Below are positions 1-8,416 of a stretch of 64,000 nt of DNA, in pieces. Positions within the stretch are counted from its first letter, which is position 1. Each line of letters opens with the position of its first letter. The notes beneath the pieces were generated by a model, which was given only the letters and a program-made list of their open reading frames with translations, was not told where the DNA came from and ran no database searches. Made by a program: the position numbers and the translations under genes. The stretch is from Brasilonema angustatum HA4187-MV1 (lineage in GTDB: Bacteria; Cyanobacteriota; Cyanobacteriia; Cyanobacteriales; Nostocaceae), in assembly GCA_019359695.1 (NCBI GenBank), contig JAHHGV010000042.1:1-64000 (forward strand), written 5' to 3'.

Positions 1-29
1 TAAATAGCAATTGTTTCATTTAACATAGA

Positions 30-61
30 CCCCTCCAATTTTTTACCTGGAGGGGATTTTA
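30..61 (+). terminator. Probable intrinsic terminator
   Basis: An 8-bp perfect stem (cccctcca / tggagggg) with a 10-nt loop is followed by attttatt on the plus strand. It would end a plus-strand gene lying left of the window. There is no T tract in the other direction. Confidence 0.5.
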
Positions 62-108
62 TTGCTTAAGTGACCATACGCGATACCCCTGCGCGCAGCG
101 CAGGGAGG

Positions 109-125
109 TAACTAGCAACTTGGGT
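109..125. repeat. Dispersed 17-bp repeat, copy 1
   Basis: The 17-mer taactagcaacttgggt occurs here and again at 28453-28469, each time just after a GC-rich REP-like patch. Its role is unknown; it could be the conserved edge of a small repeat element. Confidence 0.5.
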
Positions 126-152
126 TACTACTTGCCCCACGAGACTCATCTG

Positions 153-740
153 TTAATTGTGCAGCACTCTTTCTTTTCTTTTCCTCTGTCTTTTAGGTGC
201 ATAAACCCAAAAATCAATGTATTCTTTAGAGATTGACCTATTGTTAAGACGATTGAGACTTTCACTAATAATTTGACTTTGAATATCTTCGGCTGACTTC
301 GGAAGAAATCTTCCTGTAATCATCGCAGAGTAACCTATTTGCTGAATAGCCCAAGCCGCCGATAAACGAATCAAATCGCTACCCGATTTAGCTTCCTGAC
401 ACAACTTTTCAAGTATCCTGACACTATGCCGCTTGTAGTCTTCTGGATCAGGTAGCAGAGAGATTTCCTCAAGAGGTTCATCAAGTCCCTCGATATAGTC
501 GAGAGTTGCAAGTTGCGCTTTGATTTGCGGGTTAGTAATATAGCCAAAGCTCTGAAGTCCCATAGCCAAGATGAATTCATCTTGGTAGTTCAACAACTCT
601 TCGATCGCCCTTAGCGGTACATCTTGTCTTTGGGCTGTTTCCAAAAATAGCTGGATTTTCTCCCCATCGTCACGACATTGGGCGAGGTTGTCAAAAAAGT
701 CTTTGCCAAATTCGACGGGGGTGAACTTACTTACACTAGC
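153..740 (-). pseudogene. Hypothetical protein, 5' end lost at the IS630 junction
   Basis: The ORF track begins at an internal TTG (644), but the frame stays open upstream, through residues such as SVSKFTPVEFGKDFFDNL, until it meets the stop codon of the IS630 transposase at 762. This is seen directly and suggests that the real gene was longer and lost its 5' part at the IS boundary. The protein is largely alpha-helical by eye, with a HEAT-like stretch (LIRLSAAWAIQQIGY), and ends in a basic tail (APKRQRKRKER). I do not recognise the family. Either a shortened product is made from the TTG, or the locus is dead. The precise 5' limit is uncertain. Confidence 0.55.
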
Positions 741-962
741 GCCTTGTCCCCCTAGTAGTCTTTAATCATCAATAACCGGATACAAGCGTTTTAGTTTGAT
801 TCTTGCCTCAGTAGTGGTGAAGTGCCAATTGATGGTAGAGTGAAGATTATTGCGTTGTGTATTCCATGCGTTAAGTTCAGCTTGGAGGGTAGGAAGGTCG
901 GGAATACGGCGCTCAAGGCACTGGCGTGTAAGAGTGGCTAGTTCAATTTCGGCGATATTGAG

Positions 963-1018
963 CCCTTCGGGTTCGCCAGTTGCTTCAAGTCGGCAAAGCC
1001 GCCCAACGCACTGGCTCA
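963..1018. repeat. 56-bp REP-like insert inside the transposase
   Basis: Removing exactly these 56 bases rejoins TCTTGG to CTCAATATC and restores the conserved HGSWLNIAEIEL of IS630 transposases. The insert contains gggttcgccag and gcccaacgcactggctc, the same vocabulary as GC-rich repeats at 4628-4728, 11600-11761, 21150-21196 and 62070-62136 in this window. It is therefore a clean example of a small mobile repeat caught in a protein gene. Confidence 0.8.
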
Positions 1019-1493
1019 CCAAGAGCCATGTTTTGGAGTGTAATGGATTTCGAGACGATTGAGGAGGCGTCTTGCTTGTTCTGGTGGGAAAGTTTTGTAA
1101 AGAGCGGCGGGTTTGTGGGTATTCAGGTTATCACATACCAGCACGACCTTTTTGGCGTTTGGGTATTGGACATCAAGGAGATGTTTTATCTGCTGAGCCC
1201 AGTCGGTCATGGTACGTCGTTCATGGGCAGAAACATTGCGAATTCCTGCTTTTGGCTCACAAAACATGAAGATACTAGCGGTGCCATTGCGTTCGTATTC
1301 AGGATCGTATCGTTCGGGTTTTCCAGGTTCCATCGGCAGTGGCGTGCGTGTTTCCTTGAGCAGCTGTACTGGTTGTTCATCCATGCAGACTACGGGAAAA
1401 TCGACCTCGTAAGGACGGTGATATACCTCCAACACGTCTTCCATTGCGGCTACGAATTCCGCATCCTGCTCTGGCGGAATAACCCAGCATTCC

Positions 1494-1537
1494 CGTAAAG
1501 CTCGCCGGACGGAAGCTTCCGCCCGGCAGACTTTACG
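1494..1537. repeat. 44-bp palindrome inserted in frame in the transposase
   Basis: The sequence cgtaaag...ctttacg folds into a near-perfect hairpin centred on ggaagcttcc. It lies between KPHLRK and WVIPPEQ, residues that are practically adjacent in IS630 relatives, and adds about 15 codons without a frame change. It differs in sequence from the 56-bp insert, so it belongs to a second small repeat family. Confidence 0.65.
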
Positions 1538-1556
1538 CAAATGAGGTTTAAGTTCG

Positions 1557-1564
1557 TTTTTTTT
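1557..1564 (-). other. A8 slippery tract, possible -1 frameshift site
   Basis: Read on the minus strand, CTAAAAAAAACGAAC allows a -1 slip that changes KKTNLNL to KKNELKPHLRK, the sequence expected in the family. Homopolymer frameshifting is known for some IS630-family elements, but a simple indel or sequencing error in a homopolymer would look the same. Confidence 0.5.
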
Positions 1565-2313
1565 AGAACCTCATGTACCGTATTGGCTGTACAATGTGGC
1601 ACAATATTTAGTTCCACTACGCGGTCCAGCCAGCATCTGTAATGTCCATCTGCCACGACCCTCTGGCGCAGTACTGCACGCCACCGCAATCAGCCGAGCC
1701 TCCGCTTCACCATCAAACAGTCGTGGTATCGCCGGATTTTCACGCTTCTTGCGTTCAAGTGCCGCCGGAAAACCACGCTCAACCAGGCGTTTACGTGCCT
1801 CACAAACCGTATCTTTATTGCAATGCAGTAGTTTGGCGATCACTTCCACCGTCAGACGCTCACCATTTTCATCGCTGTGTAAAAGTATCTGTGCATTACG
1901 AATTTTATGGGCACCTCCTTTCCCCTTCTTGACGATCGCTTCTAATTCCTGCCGCTCCTCCTCACTTAACCGCACAATATACCTTTGCTGTTCCATTACG
2001 CTCCCCCTTCCCAGTGTTGTGACAACACTTTGTCATTTTATACGGTTTTTAGCGATTATATTCTACTAGTTGGATTTCTGAGAGATTGTCCATAACTCTG
2101 GATTAGGAAGATTACATCCGTGACATTGTTTATTTTTTTACTTTTATATTGTAAGCGTTTTAATATGTAAAGTATAAATAGTAACTTAAATATTCTTTAT
2201 TTTTCTTCAGGTTACAGCTAGATTCAGTTAATTTAACCAGAGATTTTCGTAGGGACAAAGGTTAGCCCATACGTGTTAACTTAATGTTCAAGCCTCTATT
2301 CCACGTTGGTTTG

Positions 2314-2424
2314 ACCTCACCCCCGTAAAGCTACGCTATGGCTAACGCCACGCTCCGCTATCACGTCCCCTCTCCTTACTAAGGAGAGGGGCGGTTTTGG
2401 CGCAAGACAAAACCGGGGTGAGGT
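2314..2424. repeat. Nested inverted repeat in the 2.0-2.7 kb intergenic region
   Basis: Outer arms acctcacccc / ggggtgaggt enclose a perfect 11-bp stem (cccctctcctt / aaggagagggg) with a 3-nt loop. A short GC-rich insert (aagctacgctatggctaacg) sits in the left arm. The remainder of 2041-2708 is AT-rich and shows no convincing gene; the 77-aa minus ORF here mostly translates this repeat. Confidence 0.65.
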
Positions 2425-2708
2425 AAGCGCGACAATTGTGGACGAGTGTAATCAGGCTTGATATGACGTAATGACAAGGGTTTTGGCTTAAGTTGACACA
2501 TATAAGTATTGCCGTGCCCCTAACCCGTGGTTTATTTACTTGAAAAGCGCTGTAATATAACCTCTGCTCAATCACTTACTGGTTTTTACTATGCTGCGTA
2601 GAAGTGCTGAGGCTTGTCGCTAGATATTGCCCAAGATTTGAGAAAAAAATAGGCGATGCGGAAGTTGCTTTTAAGGCGATCGCCATTCAATACGGTTCGG
2701 ATAAAAGC

Positions 2709-3068
2709 TCACTGCTGACTGAGTTCAACAATATTCCCATCAGGATCTTTGGTGAAGAGGGCTGGGCGTCCGGAGGCACTGGGTTGAATGAAGCAGTTGT
2801 TATCTTGGAGTTGTTGTTTGGCTGCGTCTAAGTCAGCAACTGAGAATGCAACGTGGGGATTGCGCCCCCATTTTTCATTTTGGTCCTCAGTGGGGACTCC
2901 CTGGGCAGCTATCAAGTGAATTTGATGATTCCCAACTTGATACCAAGCGCCAGCATATTTGAGAGAGCGCTCTATTTTGGGCAATCCTAGCACCTTTGTA
3001 TAGAAATGTTCGGCTCGTTCTAGATCCGTGACAAGAATGGCTGTGTGAAGACACTGAGTAATCTGCAT
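2709..3068 (-). CDS. VOC/glyoxalase-fold protein
   Basis: The ORF track starts at 3194, but the upstream codons lie in a repeat element, and family homology begins at MQITQCLHTAILVTDLERA, so I start at 3068 (119 aa). It is one vicinal-oxygen-chelate domain with two beta-alpha-beta halves. Candidate metal ligands are the His of CLHTAILV, the His of PHVAFSV and the Glu of GNIVELSQQ, the usual H/H/E pattern. Members include glyoxalase I, dioxygenases and resistance proteins; the substrate cannot be told from the sequence. It is transcribed alone, with a MITE-like element directly upstream that may contribute promoter sequence. Confidence 0.8.
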   Translation of the reverse strand: MQITQCLHTAILVTDLERAEHFYTKVLGLPKIERSLKYAGAWYQVGNHQIHLIAAQGVPTEDQNEKWGRNPHVAFSVADLDAAKQQLQDNNCFIQPSASGRPALFTKDPDGNIVELSQQ

Positions 3069-3140
3069 TGATCTTGGTAGGTTGAGAGTTTTATTATGGA
3101 GCGATCTGAGTTGAGACAAGTAAGGGACAGGGAGGATAAG

Positions 3141-3309
3141 CTCAGATCTTGCACCATAACTTTCGTCCGCCAAGAAATAAATTTCTTGGCTCAAAGTTCA
3201 AGTCCGTTAAAACGGACTGGGTAAGTTTTTCAGTCCGTTTTAACGGACTTGGGTTATTAGCCTTGAACTTGAGTTCAAGGCATACTATCGCTGAGGTGCA
3301 AGATCTCAG
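3141..3309. repeat. 169-bp MITE-like palindromic element
   Basis: Terminal arms ctcagatcttgcacc and ggtgcaagatctcag are inverted repeats with one mismatch. Inside are two copies of an 18-bp palindrome, agtccgttaaaacggact (3201-3218) and agtccgttttaacggact (3232-3249), and a further palindrome around cttgaacttgagttcaag. No ORF is carried. The structure is that of a non-autonomous element or a large structured RNA. Confidence 0.7.
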
Positions 3310-3327
3310 TAAGGGGAATTTTACTAT

Positions 3328-3374
3328 CCCTCACTCCCTCACTCCCTCACTCCCTCACTTGCTCACTCCCTCAT
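3328..3374. repeat. Short tandem repeat (ctcactcc units)
   Basis: Consecutive 8-bp units of ctcactcc fill this stretch between the MITE-like element and the end of speY. This is the STRR type common in filamentous cyanobacteria; no function is evident. Confidence 0.8.
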
Positions 3375-3388
3375 CTTCCCATCTTCTC

Positions 3389-4579
3389 CTACGACTCTGG
3401 GCCTCCTGTATTAGGAATAAGCCTGCCTAGAGGAGACGTTGCGACTTCTTGAGAAGATGTGCTTTGAGCCACAGCAACAGGTATTTCATCTACTGGTTGA
3501 GTTTTCGCTGCTAAATAATCTGTCCGCAGCTTGTCTAGCATTTGTTCTCGTTTGTCATACAACCGCTTCAGAGAACAAGGCTGACACTGCTTGAGGGTGT
3601 AAGCTGTGACTAACGGCAATGCAATTGTGCTGTCGGTATAACAAACTATTGTGCTAGGTAATTCATTTGGATCAATTTTACCCCAACTGACAGCTTCCGA
3701 GGGTGTGGCTCCGGATAACCCACCAGTATCTGGACGGGCATCGGTAAATTGGACAAAGTAATCGTGTCCTCGTTCTTCTAGCCCTAAGACTTCGTGAATC
3801 TGCGGTTGTGTTTGTAGCAAAAAGTTTTTAGGACTGCCACCACCAATAATCACAGCTGCACTTTTGCCTCCTGTTTCTCTTGCACTGTAGGCAATGGCTG
3901 CTGTCTCGTTTACATCAATAGAAGGATCTAAGATCAGCGGAGATCCTTCCAGTGACAATGCGGCAACGTTCATACCAATAGAACTATCACCAGGGGAAGA
4001 TGTGTAAATCGGGACTCCACACTCATAAGCTGTCGCTAGTAGACAGGAATGCTTAACCCCCAATTGCTTTTCTACCTCTCGGACATACTTGCCAAGTAAA
4101 TTATGAAATTCAGCAGTTCCCATCCGTTTTTGGAATGGTTCTGCTTGCAAAATTTTACGGATGAAAGCATCTGTTTCCAGCAGCACATCGTAGCCAAAGA
4201 TGATGTCATAAATGCGGATAGTACCTTCCTGGCGCAGCTTAACATCATTCAAAAATGGATTACCAGCAAAGATTTCAAAACCTAGTCCGTAGTGCATATC
4301 ATGATAAAGATTAGCACCAGTACTAATGATCCAATCAATAAATCCGTTGCGGATAAGCGGTGCTAGCAGAGAAACTCCGAATCCTGCTGGTGTCATCGCA
4401 CCAGAAAGGCTAACTGCTACCGTCACGTTTTCTTTGAATACATCTCGACTCAGGAGATGACATATTTCCCGCAATCGTGCTGAATTGTATGCTGTGAAGT
4501 AATTATCAATCAAATCGACAACCCCGATATCAGTTGACATCGGTACAGGTGCGATTTTTTTACCCCGCTTTTTTGACAT
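3389..4579 (-). CDS. speY: Deoxyhypusine synthase family protein, probable homospermidine synthase
   Basis: This 396-aa protein is collinear with deoxyhypusine synthase. The NAD-binding region carries [18 protein letters not shown] and [12 protein letters not shown], and the active-site block reads [19 protein letters not shown]. The Lys of SWGKI corresponds to the catalytic Lys that forms the enzyme-butylimine intermediate. Bacteria lack eIF5A; in Anabaena a homologue named SpeY was shown to make homospermidine from putrescine/spermidine and is needed for normal diazotrophic growth, so that role is inferred here. The last ~35 residues are a Ser/Thr-rich tail beyond the core fold. It is a single gene facing away from the macrodomain and CobO genes. 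Confidence 0.78.
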   Translation of the reverse strand: MSKKRGKKIAPVPMSTDIGVVDLIDNYFTAYNSARLREICHLLSRDVFKENVTVAVSLSGAMTPAGFGVSLLAPLIRNGFIDWIISTGANLYHDMHYGLGFEIFAGNPFLNDVKLRQEGTIRIYDIIFGYDVLLETDAFIRKILQAEPFQKRMGTAEFHNLLGKYVREVEKQLGVKHSCLLATAYECGVPIYTSSPGDSSIGMNVAALSLEGSPLILDPSIDVNETAAIAYSARETGGKSAAVIIGGGSPKNFLLQTQPQIHEVLGLEERGHDYFVQFTDARPDTGGLSGATPSEAVSWGKIDPNELPSTIVCYTDSTIALPLVTAYTLKQCQPCSLKRLYDKREQMLDKLRTDYLAAKTQPVDEIPVAVAQSTSSQEVATSPLGRLIPNTGGPES

Positions 4580-4627
4580 TTGTGGTAGTTCCCGAATAAA
4601 GAACTAATAATTGTACCTATTTATGGT

Positions 4628-4728
4628 GAGTCCAGCGCTGCGGGAGGGGAGCCACTGCGTTGGACGGGTTTCCCGGCTTGAAGCATGTGGCGTTCTCCCT
4701 CCGCAGGCGACTGGCGAACCCAAAGGGT
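4628..4728. repeat. GC-rich REP-like repeat in the speY upstream region
   Basis: It contains gccactgcgttggacgggtt and ggcgactggcgaacccaaag, matching in style the inserts at 963-1018 and 62070-62136. It occupies much of the 293-bp gap between speY and the macrodomain gene; the rest of the gap is AT-rich and shows nothing else. Confidence 0.6.
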
Positions 4729-4872
4729 CAAAATCTGAATCAACAAACAGCATACAATAGGACTCTTATTTGATTTTTGACAAAGCTAGGTACACCTTTA
4801 TTGCTTCTTGCCTGTTCCCTGTTAAGCGTCTCTACTTTGTGATTCACACTCATCAAATCGGATTGCTAAATC

Positions 4873-5394
4873 TTAGGTTTGAATTATTTCTTGCACCACC
4901 TGCAAGTAGTAATTGTAGGCATTTTGCCCAAAACACACGAATATAATTTGTTCGAGAGAGTTATTGCTGTGTAAAAATTTATTAACTTCATTGACGGCTA
5001 TTTTAGTAGCACGTTCTAATGGAAAACGATATGCGCCTATGCTAATGGCTGGAAAAGCAATAGTTTTTATTCCGTTTTGTACTGCTAAGGCTAGACTATT
5101 GCGATAACATTGTGCCAACAACTCATCTTCTCCAGAATTTCCACCTTCCCACACTGGACCAACAGTGTGAATCACCCACTTGGCTGGAAGATGATAACCT
5201 TTAGTTATCTTTGCTTGACCAGTATCACATCCGTGTAACTTGCGACACTCTTCCAAAAGTTCTGGCCCGGCTACACGATGTATTGCGCCATCAACACCAC
5301 CGCCTCCAAGTAAGGAATTATTGGCAGCATTCACAATAGCATCTACTTGTAGCTGGGTAATATCCCCTTGGATCACGGAAACTCTATTTTCCAT
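4873..5394 (-). CDS. Macrodomain protein (O-acetyl-ADP-ribose deacetylase type)
   Basis: I start at [13 protein letters not shown] (173 aa) because the 26 codons upstream in the ORF track do not resemble the family. The single Macro domain has the ligand loop [19 protein letters not shown], the phosphate-binding region [18 protein letters not shown] and [13 protein letters not shown], as in the YmdB/MacroD group. That group hydrolyses O-acetyl-ADP-ribose and mono-ADP-ribosyl-protein bonds, so a role in ADP-ribose metabolism or reversal of protein ADP-ribosylation is inferred. It is divergent from cobO. Confidence 0.85.
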   Translation of the reverse strand: MENRVSVIQGDITQLQVDAIVNAANNSLLGGGGVDGAIHRVAGPELLEECRKLHGCDTGQAKITKGYHLPAKWVIHTVGPVWEGGNSGEDELLAQCYRNSLALAVQNGIKTIAFPAISIGAYRFPLERATKIAVNEVNKFLHSNNSLEQIIFVCFGQNAYNYYLQVVQEIIQT

Positions 5395-5610
5395 AATTGA
5401 GCCGCAGTTGCTGTAAACGAAGTGTTCTGGTTCATCATTTCCCCGCTTAGCAGAGGTAGTAAGGGTTCTCACTCTCCTACTTATAGCCTGTTAGAGGAAT
5501 ATCCTGTATTTTTTACCAATTTATGATACTTTTATAATTTATTTAACATTTTAATAAACGAATTTTTGATAAAGCCTTGTAATAATTACACTAAACTGAA
5601 CGCCAGCACT

Positions 5611-6273
5611 ATGCAAACCGATGAAACTTGGACAACTACTAATATAAGTGCGGTTGGGGAAAATTCCTCCCTCAACTCAGAACAGTACCGTAAAAAGATG
5701 CAGCGACGCCAAGAAGTCCAGGAGATGCGAATCAAGAATGCATCTAACGAAAAAGGGTTAATTGTTGTTCATACTGGTAATGGTAAGGGAAAAACCACAG
5801 CGGCATTAGGTATGGTGTTGCGGGCGCTAGGTCACGGGTATAAAGTTGCTATAATCCAATTTATCAAAGGAGCCTGGGAACCTGCGGAAAAAAGAGTTTT
5901 CAGTATATGGCAAGATGATTTATTAGAATTTCATGCTATGGGGGAAGGCTTCACTTGGGATACTCAGGATCGCGATCGCGATATTGAAAAAGCCATAGCC
6001 GCTTGGCAAAAAGCATTAGAATATATCCGCAATCCACAGTTCAAACTGGTGCTGTTGGATGAAATTAATATTGCTCTTAAACTTGGTTACTTACAAGTTG
6101 ATGAAGTTTTAGCTGGGCTAGCTCAAAAGCCACCTAACAATCATGTTATTCTCACAGGCAGAGGTGCACCTGCGGCATTGATTTCACGCGCTGACTTAGT
6201 AACGGAAATGACTTTAGTCAAACATCCCTTCCGAGATCAGGGTATTAAGGCGCAACCAGGAATTGAGTATTAA
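5611..6273 (+). CDS. cobO: Cob(I)yrinic acid a,c-diamide adenosyltransferase
   Basis: This CobO/BtuR-type ATP:corrinoid adenosyltransferase attaches the 5'-deoxyadenosyl group to cob(I)alamin precursors in coenzyme B12 synthesis or salvage. The P-loop GNGKGKTTAALG lies near residue 57, followed by VAIIQFIKGAW and the Walker-B-like LVLLDEINIALKLGYL. The ORF track begins at a TTG (5566); ATG 5611 (220 aa) is preferred. The ~45 residues before the P-loop are polar, consistent with the N-terminal extension of CobO proteins. No cobalamin riboswitch was evident upstream. Confidence 0.9.
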   Translation: MQTDETWTTTNISAVGENSSLNSEQYRKKMQRRQEVQEMRIKNASNEKGLIVVHTGNGKGKTTAALGMVLRALGHGYKVAIIQFIKGAWEPAEKRVFSIWQDDLLEFHAMGEGFTWDTQDRDRDIEKAIAAWQKALEYIRNPQFKLVLLDEINIALKLGYLQVDEVLAGLAQKPPNNHVILTGRGAPAALISRADLVTEMTLVKHPFRDQGIKAQPGIEY

Positions 6274-6282
6274 CAAGTGCTA

Positions 6283-6326
6283 AGTGAGGAGTTAGGAGTT
6301 GTATTCTCACCTCCTGACTCCTCACT
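6283..6326. terminator. Bidirectional hairpin between convergent genes
   Basis: A 16-bp stem, agtgaggagttaggag against ctcctgactcctcact with one mismatch, sits between the ends of cobO (plus) and the 6322 gene (minus) and overlaps the latter's stop codon. It lacks a strong T tract, so it may be a repeat recruited as a terminator. Confidence 0.5.
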
Positions 6327-7083
6327 GTTGAACATTTGCCTGACAGGCTTGTAAAACTTGGCGATCGCTACTACTAATATTATTTATCTGATTATAATCT
6401 TGCAACGTCACAGAGTGAGCATAAGTGCTTGACTCACCATCTTTGACCTGAGGTAATGTATTGTTTGCTGCCACTTGAGTTGGGCTTTCGTCACCTGGGT
6501 AACCATTCACTGTCATTGCCAACTCTCCAGAGGGACGGAGTGTGCCATTAAAACAACTAAACTCAGAACTGGGCATGTATAACGCACCTATCACCTTGCT
6601 CTGGTGCTTTTCAAATATGATATATCCTTGCCCCAGTTGACCAGACTTGGGTGACTGACCGTAGAGGTAAACGCCATCTTGTTGAGGAAAGCCGGCTGCT
6701 GTAGGCGAAATACTGGCAGTTTTGATGGGTGTTTGGGGTTGTGCAATTGTTACTGTGTTTGTAGAAACTCGTTCCAAATCATTTGATTTGCTGACATGAG
6801 TTGGAGTAGTAACCGATTTGGCGAGTGCTTTACGCAGCCGGGTTTCTTTCTGTGCAGTTAATTCAGACGCAGCAGAAGAGGCACCAGAAGAATCCTGGTG
6901 CAACCAAGTGTAAGTTGGTAACCCAGAATCGTAAGCCGACTCAGCGGATTGGTCAATATATGCAAGCTGATTACTCATTACTGGTTTAGGGCGATTGACA
7001 ACTAAGCCAATCAACACAAGTGCGCCAATGATGGGAACTCCTAATAAACCTGGGGAAACAAATTTTCTTATGTTGTTTTGCAT
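6322..7083 (-). CDS. Membrane-anchored hypothetical protein
   Basis: The 253-aa protein starts MQNNIRKFVSPGLLG and has one hydrophobic segment (VPIIGALVLIGLVV, about residues 16-30) that would act as an uncleaved signal anchor. A polar Ser/Thr/Ala-rich spacer follows to about residue 125, then a C-terminal domain with QDGVYLYGQSPKSGQLGQGY and MPSSEFSCFNGTLRPSGEL. The topology suggests a periplasmic C-terminal domain. I do not recognise a named family, although the composition is typical of conserved cyanobacterial hypotheticals. It converges with cobO. Confidence 0.7.
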   Translation of the reverse strand: MQNNIRKFVSPGLLGVPIIGALVLIGLVVNRPKPVMSNQLAYIDQSAESAYDSGLPTYTWLHQDSSGASSAASELTAQKETRLRKALAKSVTTPTHVSKSNDLERVSTNTVTIAQPQTPIKTASISPTAAGFPQQDGVYLYGQSPKSGQLGQGYIIFEKHQSKVIGALYMPSSEFSCFNGTLRPSGELAMTVNGYPGDESPTQVAANNTLPQVKDGESSTYAHSVTLQDYNQINNISSSDRQVLQACQANVQQ

Positions 7084-7644
7084 CTGATTCCTCCTATTAA
7101 AAAAATCTCTTGGTTTTCTGGAACTTACCTACAAACGTACCGAAGTATTCGTCTGTATAGGCTCCCTCAATGGTTTGATTTATCTGGCTTAGAAAAAACC
7201 TTTACTACAAAATAATTTTTTCTTGTATTTTTAGGGAGTCATTTTGAGTGATGATCTTAACTTACCATTGTTCGGGCTATTGTTACCTCATTCATAAGAT
7301 TTACTCAATTGGATGATTTTTTGAAATGAAAACTCAAAATTAAAAGCTAATTTTTCATATTTTTATTTTTTAGTAGTTTAAATTAAAAAACGATTGACAC
7401 CTTCTTGGTATAGTCATCTCTCTAATGTCTGAACTATTTGAACAAGGAAAACTACACAAGCAATTCTCTTGATTCCGGATGTGATTCAAAGATTTTGGCG
7501 AAAATGACGACGAGAGTAGAGGAAAGCGGCACTCAGGTAGTCAAAGGGGTGTAGGAGTGCTTACAAAGGTAGTGGTGTTGACTGGAAATAATCCGGGGCG
7601 TCTTATTAACCCTTCGAGTCGCCGTGTTCATTGACTAATCAACC
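7084..7644. other. Intergenic region with no clear gene
   Basis: About 560 bp of AT-rich sequence turns GC-richer after 7480. It would hold the promoter of the minus-strand gene ending at 7083, but I found no convincing -35/-10 pair. No RNA gene was recognised. Confidence 0.4.
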
Positions 7645-7734
7645 ATGTTCGCCAAAGCCCGTGCCGCAGGTTTTGGCTGGCGGATTATTTTTGTCGTGAT
7701 TGTAGTAGGTATTTTGTATTTGGTCATTTTTTGA
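7645..7734 (+). CDS. Possible 29-aa single-span membrane peptide
   Basis: ATG to TGA encodes 29 residues: a short basic N-terminus (MFAKARAAGFGWR) followed by a continuous hydrophobic helix (IIFVVIVVGILYLVIF) that ends at the stop. The positive-inside pattern and exact helix length resemble small membrane proteins of photosynthetic or stress complexes, but it matches none I know (not PetG, L, M or N). There is no obvious Shine-Dalgarno. It could be chance in a non-coding region. Confidence 0.3.
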   Translation: MFAKARAAGFGWRIIFVVIVVGILYLVIF

Positions 7735-7765
7735 CTATTTCCGCCGATGTCTAAATCCTGGAGTT

Positions 7766-7899
7766 TAGACTAGTTCCCGGTGCAAAACTAAATTTCCAAA
7801 AAATAAGGGTACGAATTTAAGATGTTTCCAGGAACCAAAACCTTGGTTTTTATGCTTGATAGAATCAGCCTTCTGAGTTTCGCACCGGGAACTAGACTA
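7766..7899. repeat. 134-bp MITE-like element with 24-bp terminal inverted repeats
   Basis: The arms (tagactagttcccggtgc... and ...gcaccgggaactagacta) match over 24 bp with about two mismatches. The interior is AT-rich and non-coding. The sequence at its left edge (tggagtttagacta) is shared with the element at 19760-19907, suggesting related families. Confidence 0.7.
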
Positions 7900-8102
7900 A
7901 GTACAGCATTTCAGAAATCCGTGACGAATTGAATCACCTACTGGTAAAGCTTCAAGAGGCTCAATAACGCTACTAACTTGTGAAATCTTGTACTAAGTAA
8001 GTCGGCGAAAAAATTTATAAGTGTGTAACAAAAAACTAACCAGAGTGATTGCAGTCAAACAGGACTTACGCACGGACAACGTAGCCAACGTAGCCATAGT
8101 CA

Positions 8103-8339
8103 TTGCAACCTGAGGGAAGCAATCGCACTCTCACTGGTCTTTGTGATGGTAATCCCAAACAAGCAACTACTCACCCTTCCAGAAAGCAACTGCTCAAGGC
8201 TTTTTGTGATATTAATTTTTATTATCTTTGCAATGATACCATTTTTCTTACATCTGTGTCCCATCTCCGACGACAGATCCTCTCAGTTATGAAACTGCCA
8301 GAATCTATCAGCTACATCAAAGCGAGTGATAAGACATAA
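8103..8339 (+). pseudogene. Transposase C-terminal remnant (IS4/IS1634-like)
   Basis: From about 8136 the frame reads GNPKQATTHPSRKQLLKAF, then an ILSVMKLPESI ending, which resembles the C-terminal tail of cyanobacterial DDE transposases of the IS4/IS1634 type. No catalytic domain precedes it, and the nominal start is a TTG in repeat DNA. I infer a decayed fragment; the family assignment is from memory of similar tails and is tentative. Confidence 0.4.
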
Positions 8340-8416
8340 TTGCCGAACACTCCCTGAAAATGAGCGAACGAATAGTTTATGGGTAAGCCAGTTGTACAAA
8401 AGTCCTTTTGCATCTC

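Larger units (their letters stand above)
762..1996 (-). pseudogene. IS630-family transposase, interrupted
   Basis: This is a DDE transposase of the IS630/Tc1 group spread over several ORF-track lines. The N-terminal helix-turn-helix part (1571-1996) starts MEQQRYIVRLSEEER. The catalytic part includes VVCMDEQPVQLLKETRTP and VVLVCDNLNTHKPAAL, giving two of the three DDE acids. The C-terminus is LNIAEIELATLTRQ to RIKLKRLYPVIDD. Three changes separate these parts. A run of eight A residues (1557-1564) needs a -1 shift to restore KPHLRK. A 44-bp palindrome adds codons in frame before WVIPPEQ. A 56-bp REP-like insert splits HGSW from LNIAEIEL with a stop and a frame change. The last lesion is certainly disabling; the A8 shift may be programmed, as in some IS630 members. 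Confidence 0.85.
735..2040 (-). mobile_element. Degenerate IS630-family insertion sequence
   Basis: The extent is inferred from the transposase (762-1996, minus strand) plus short flanks; I could not define matching terminal inverted repeats, so both ends are approximate. A perfect 15-bp palindrome (gtgttgtgacaacac, 2014-2028) lies just upstream of the transposase start and could be a transposase-binding or promoter element. The left side abuts a gene remnant, consistent with insertion into a gene. The element carries two small nested insertions and is probably immobile by itself. Confidence 0.7.

Noticed and set aside
2342-2575. 77-aa minus ORF
   Set aside because: Its C-terminal part is the translated 2314-2424 inverted repeat; the rest is AT-rich with no protein-like pattern.
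5473-5610. Cobalamin riboswitch upstream of cobO
   Set aside because: The leader is short and AT-rich; no B12-box-like sequence was seen.
7395-7425. TTGACA followed by TATAGT as a promoter
   Set aside because: The spacing is only about 9 bp, too short for a sigma-70-type promoter.
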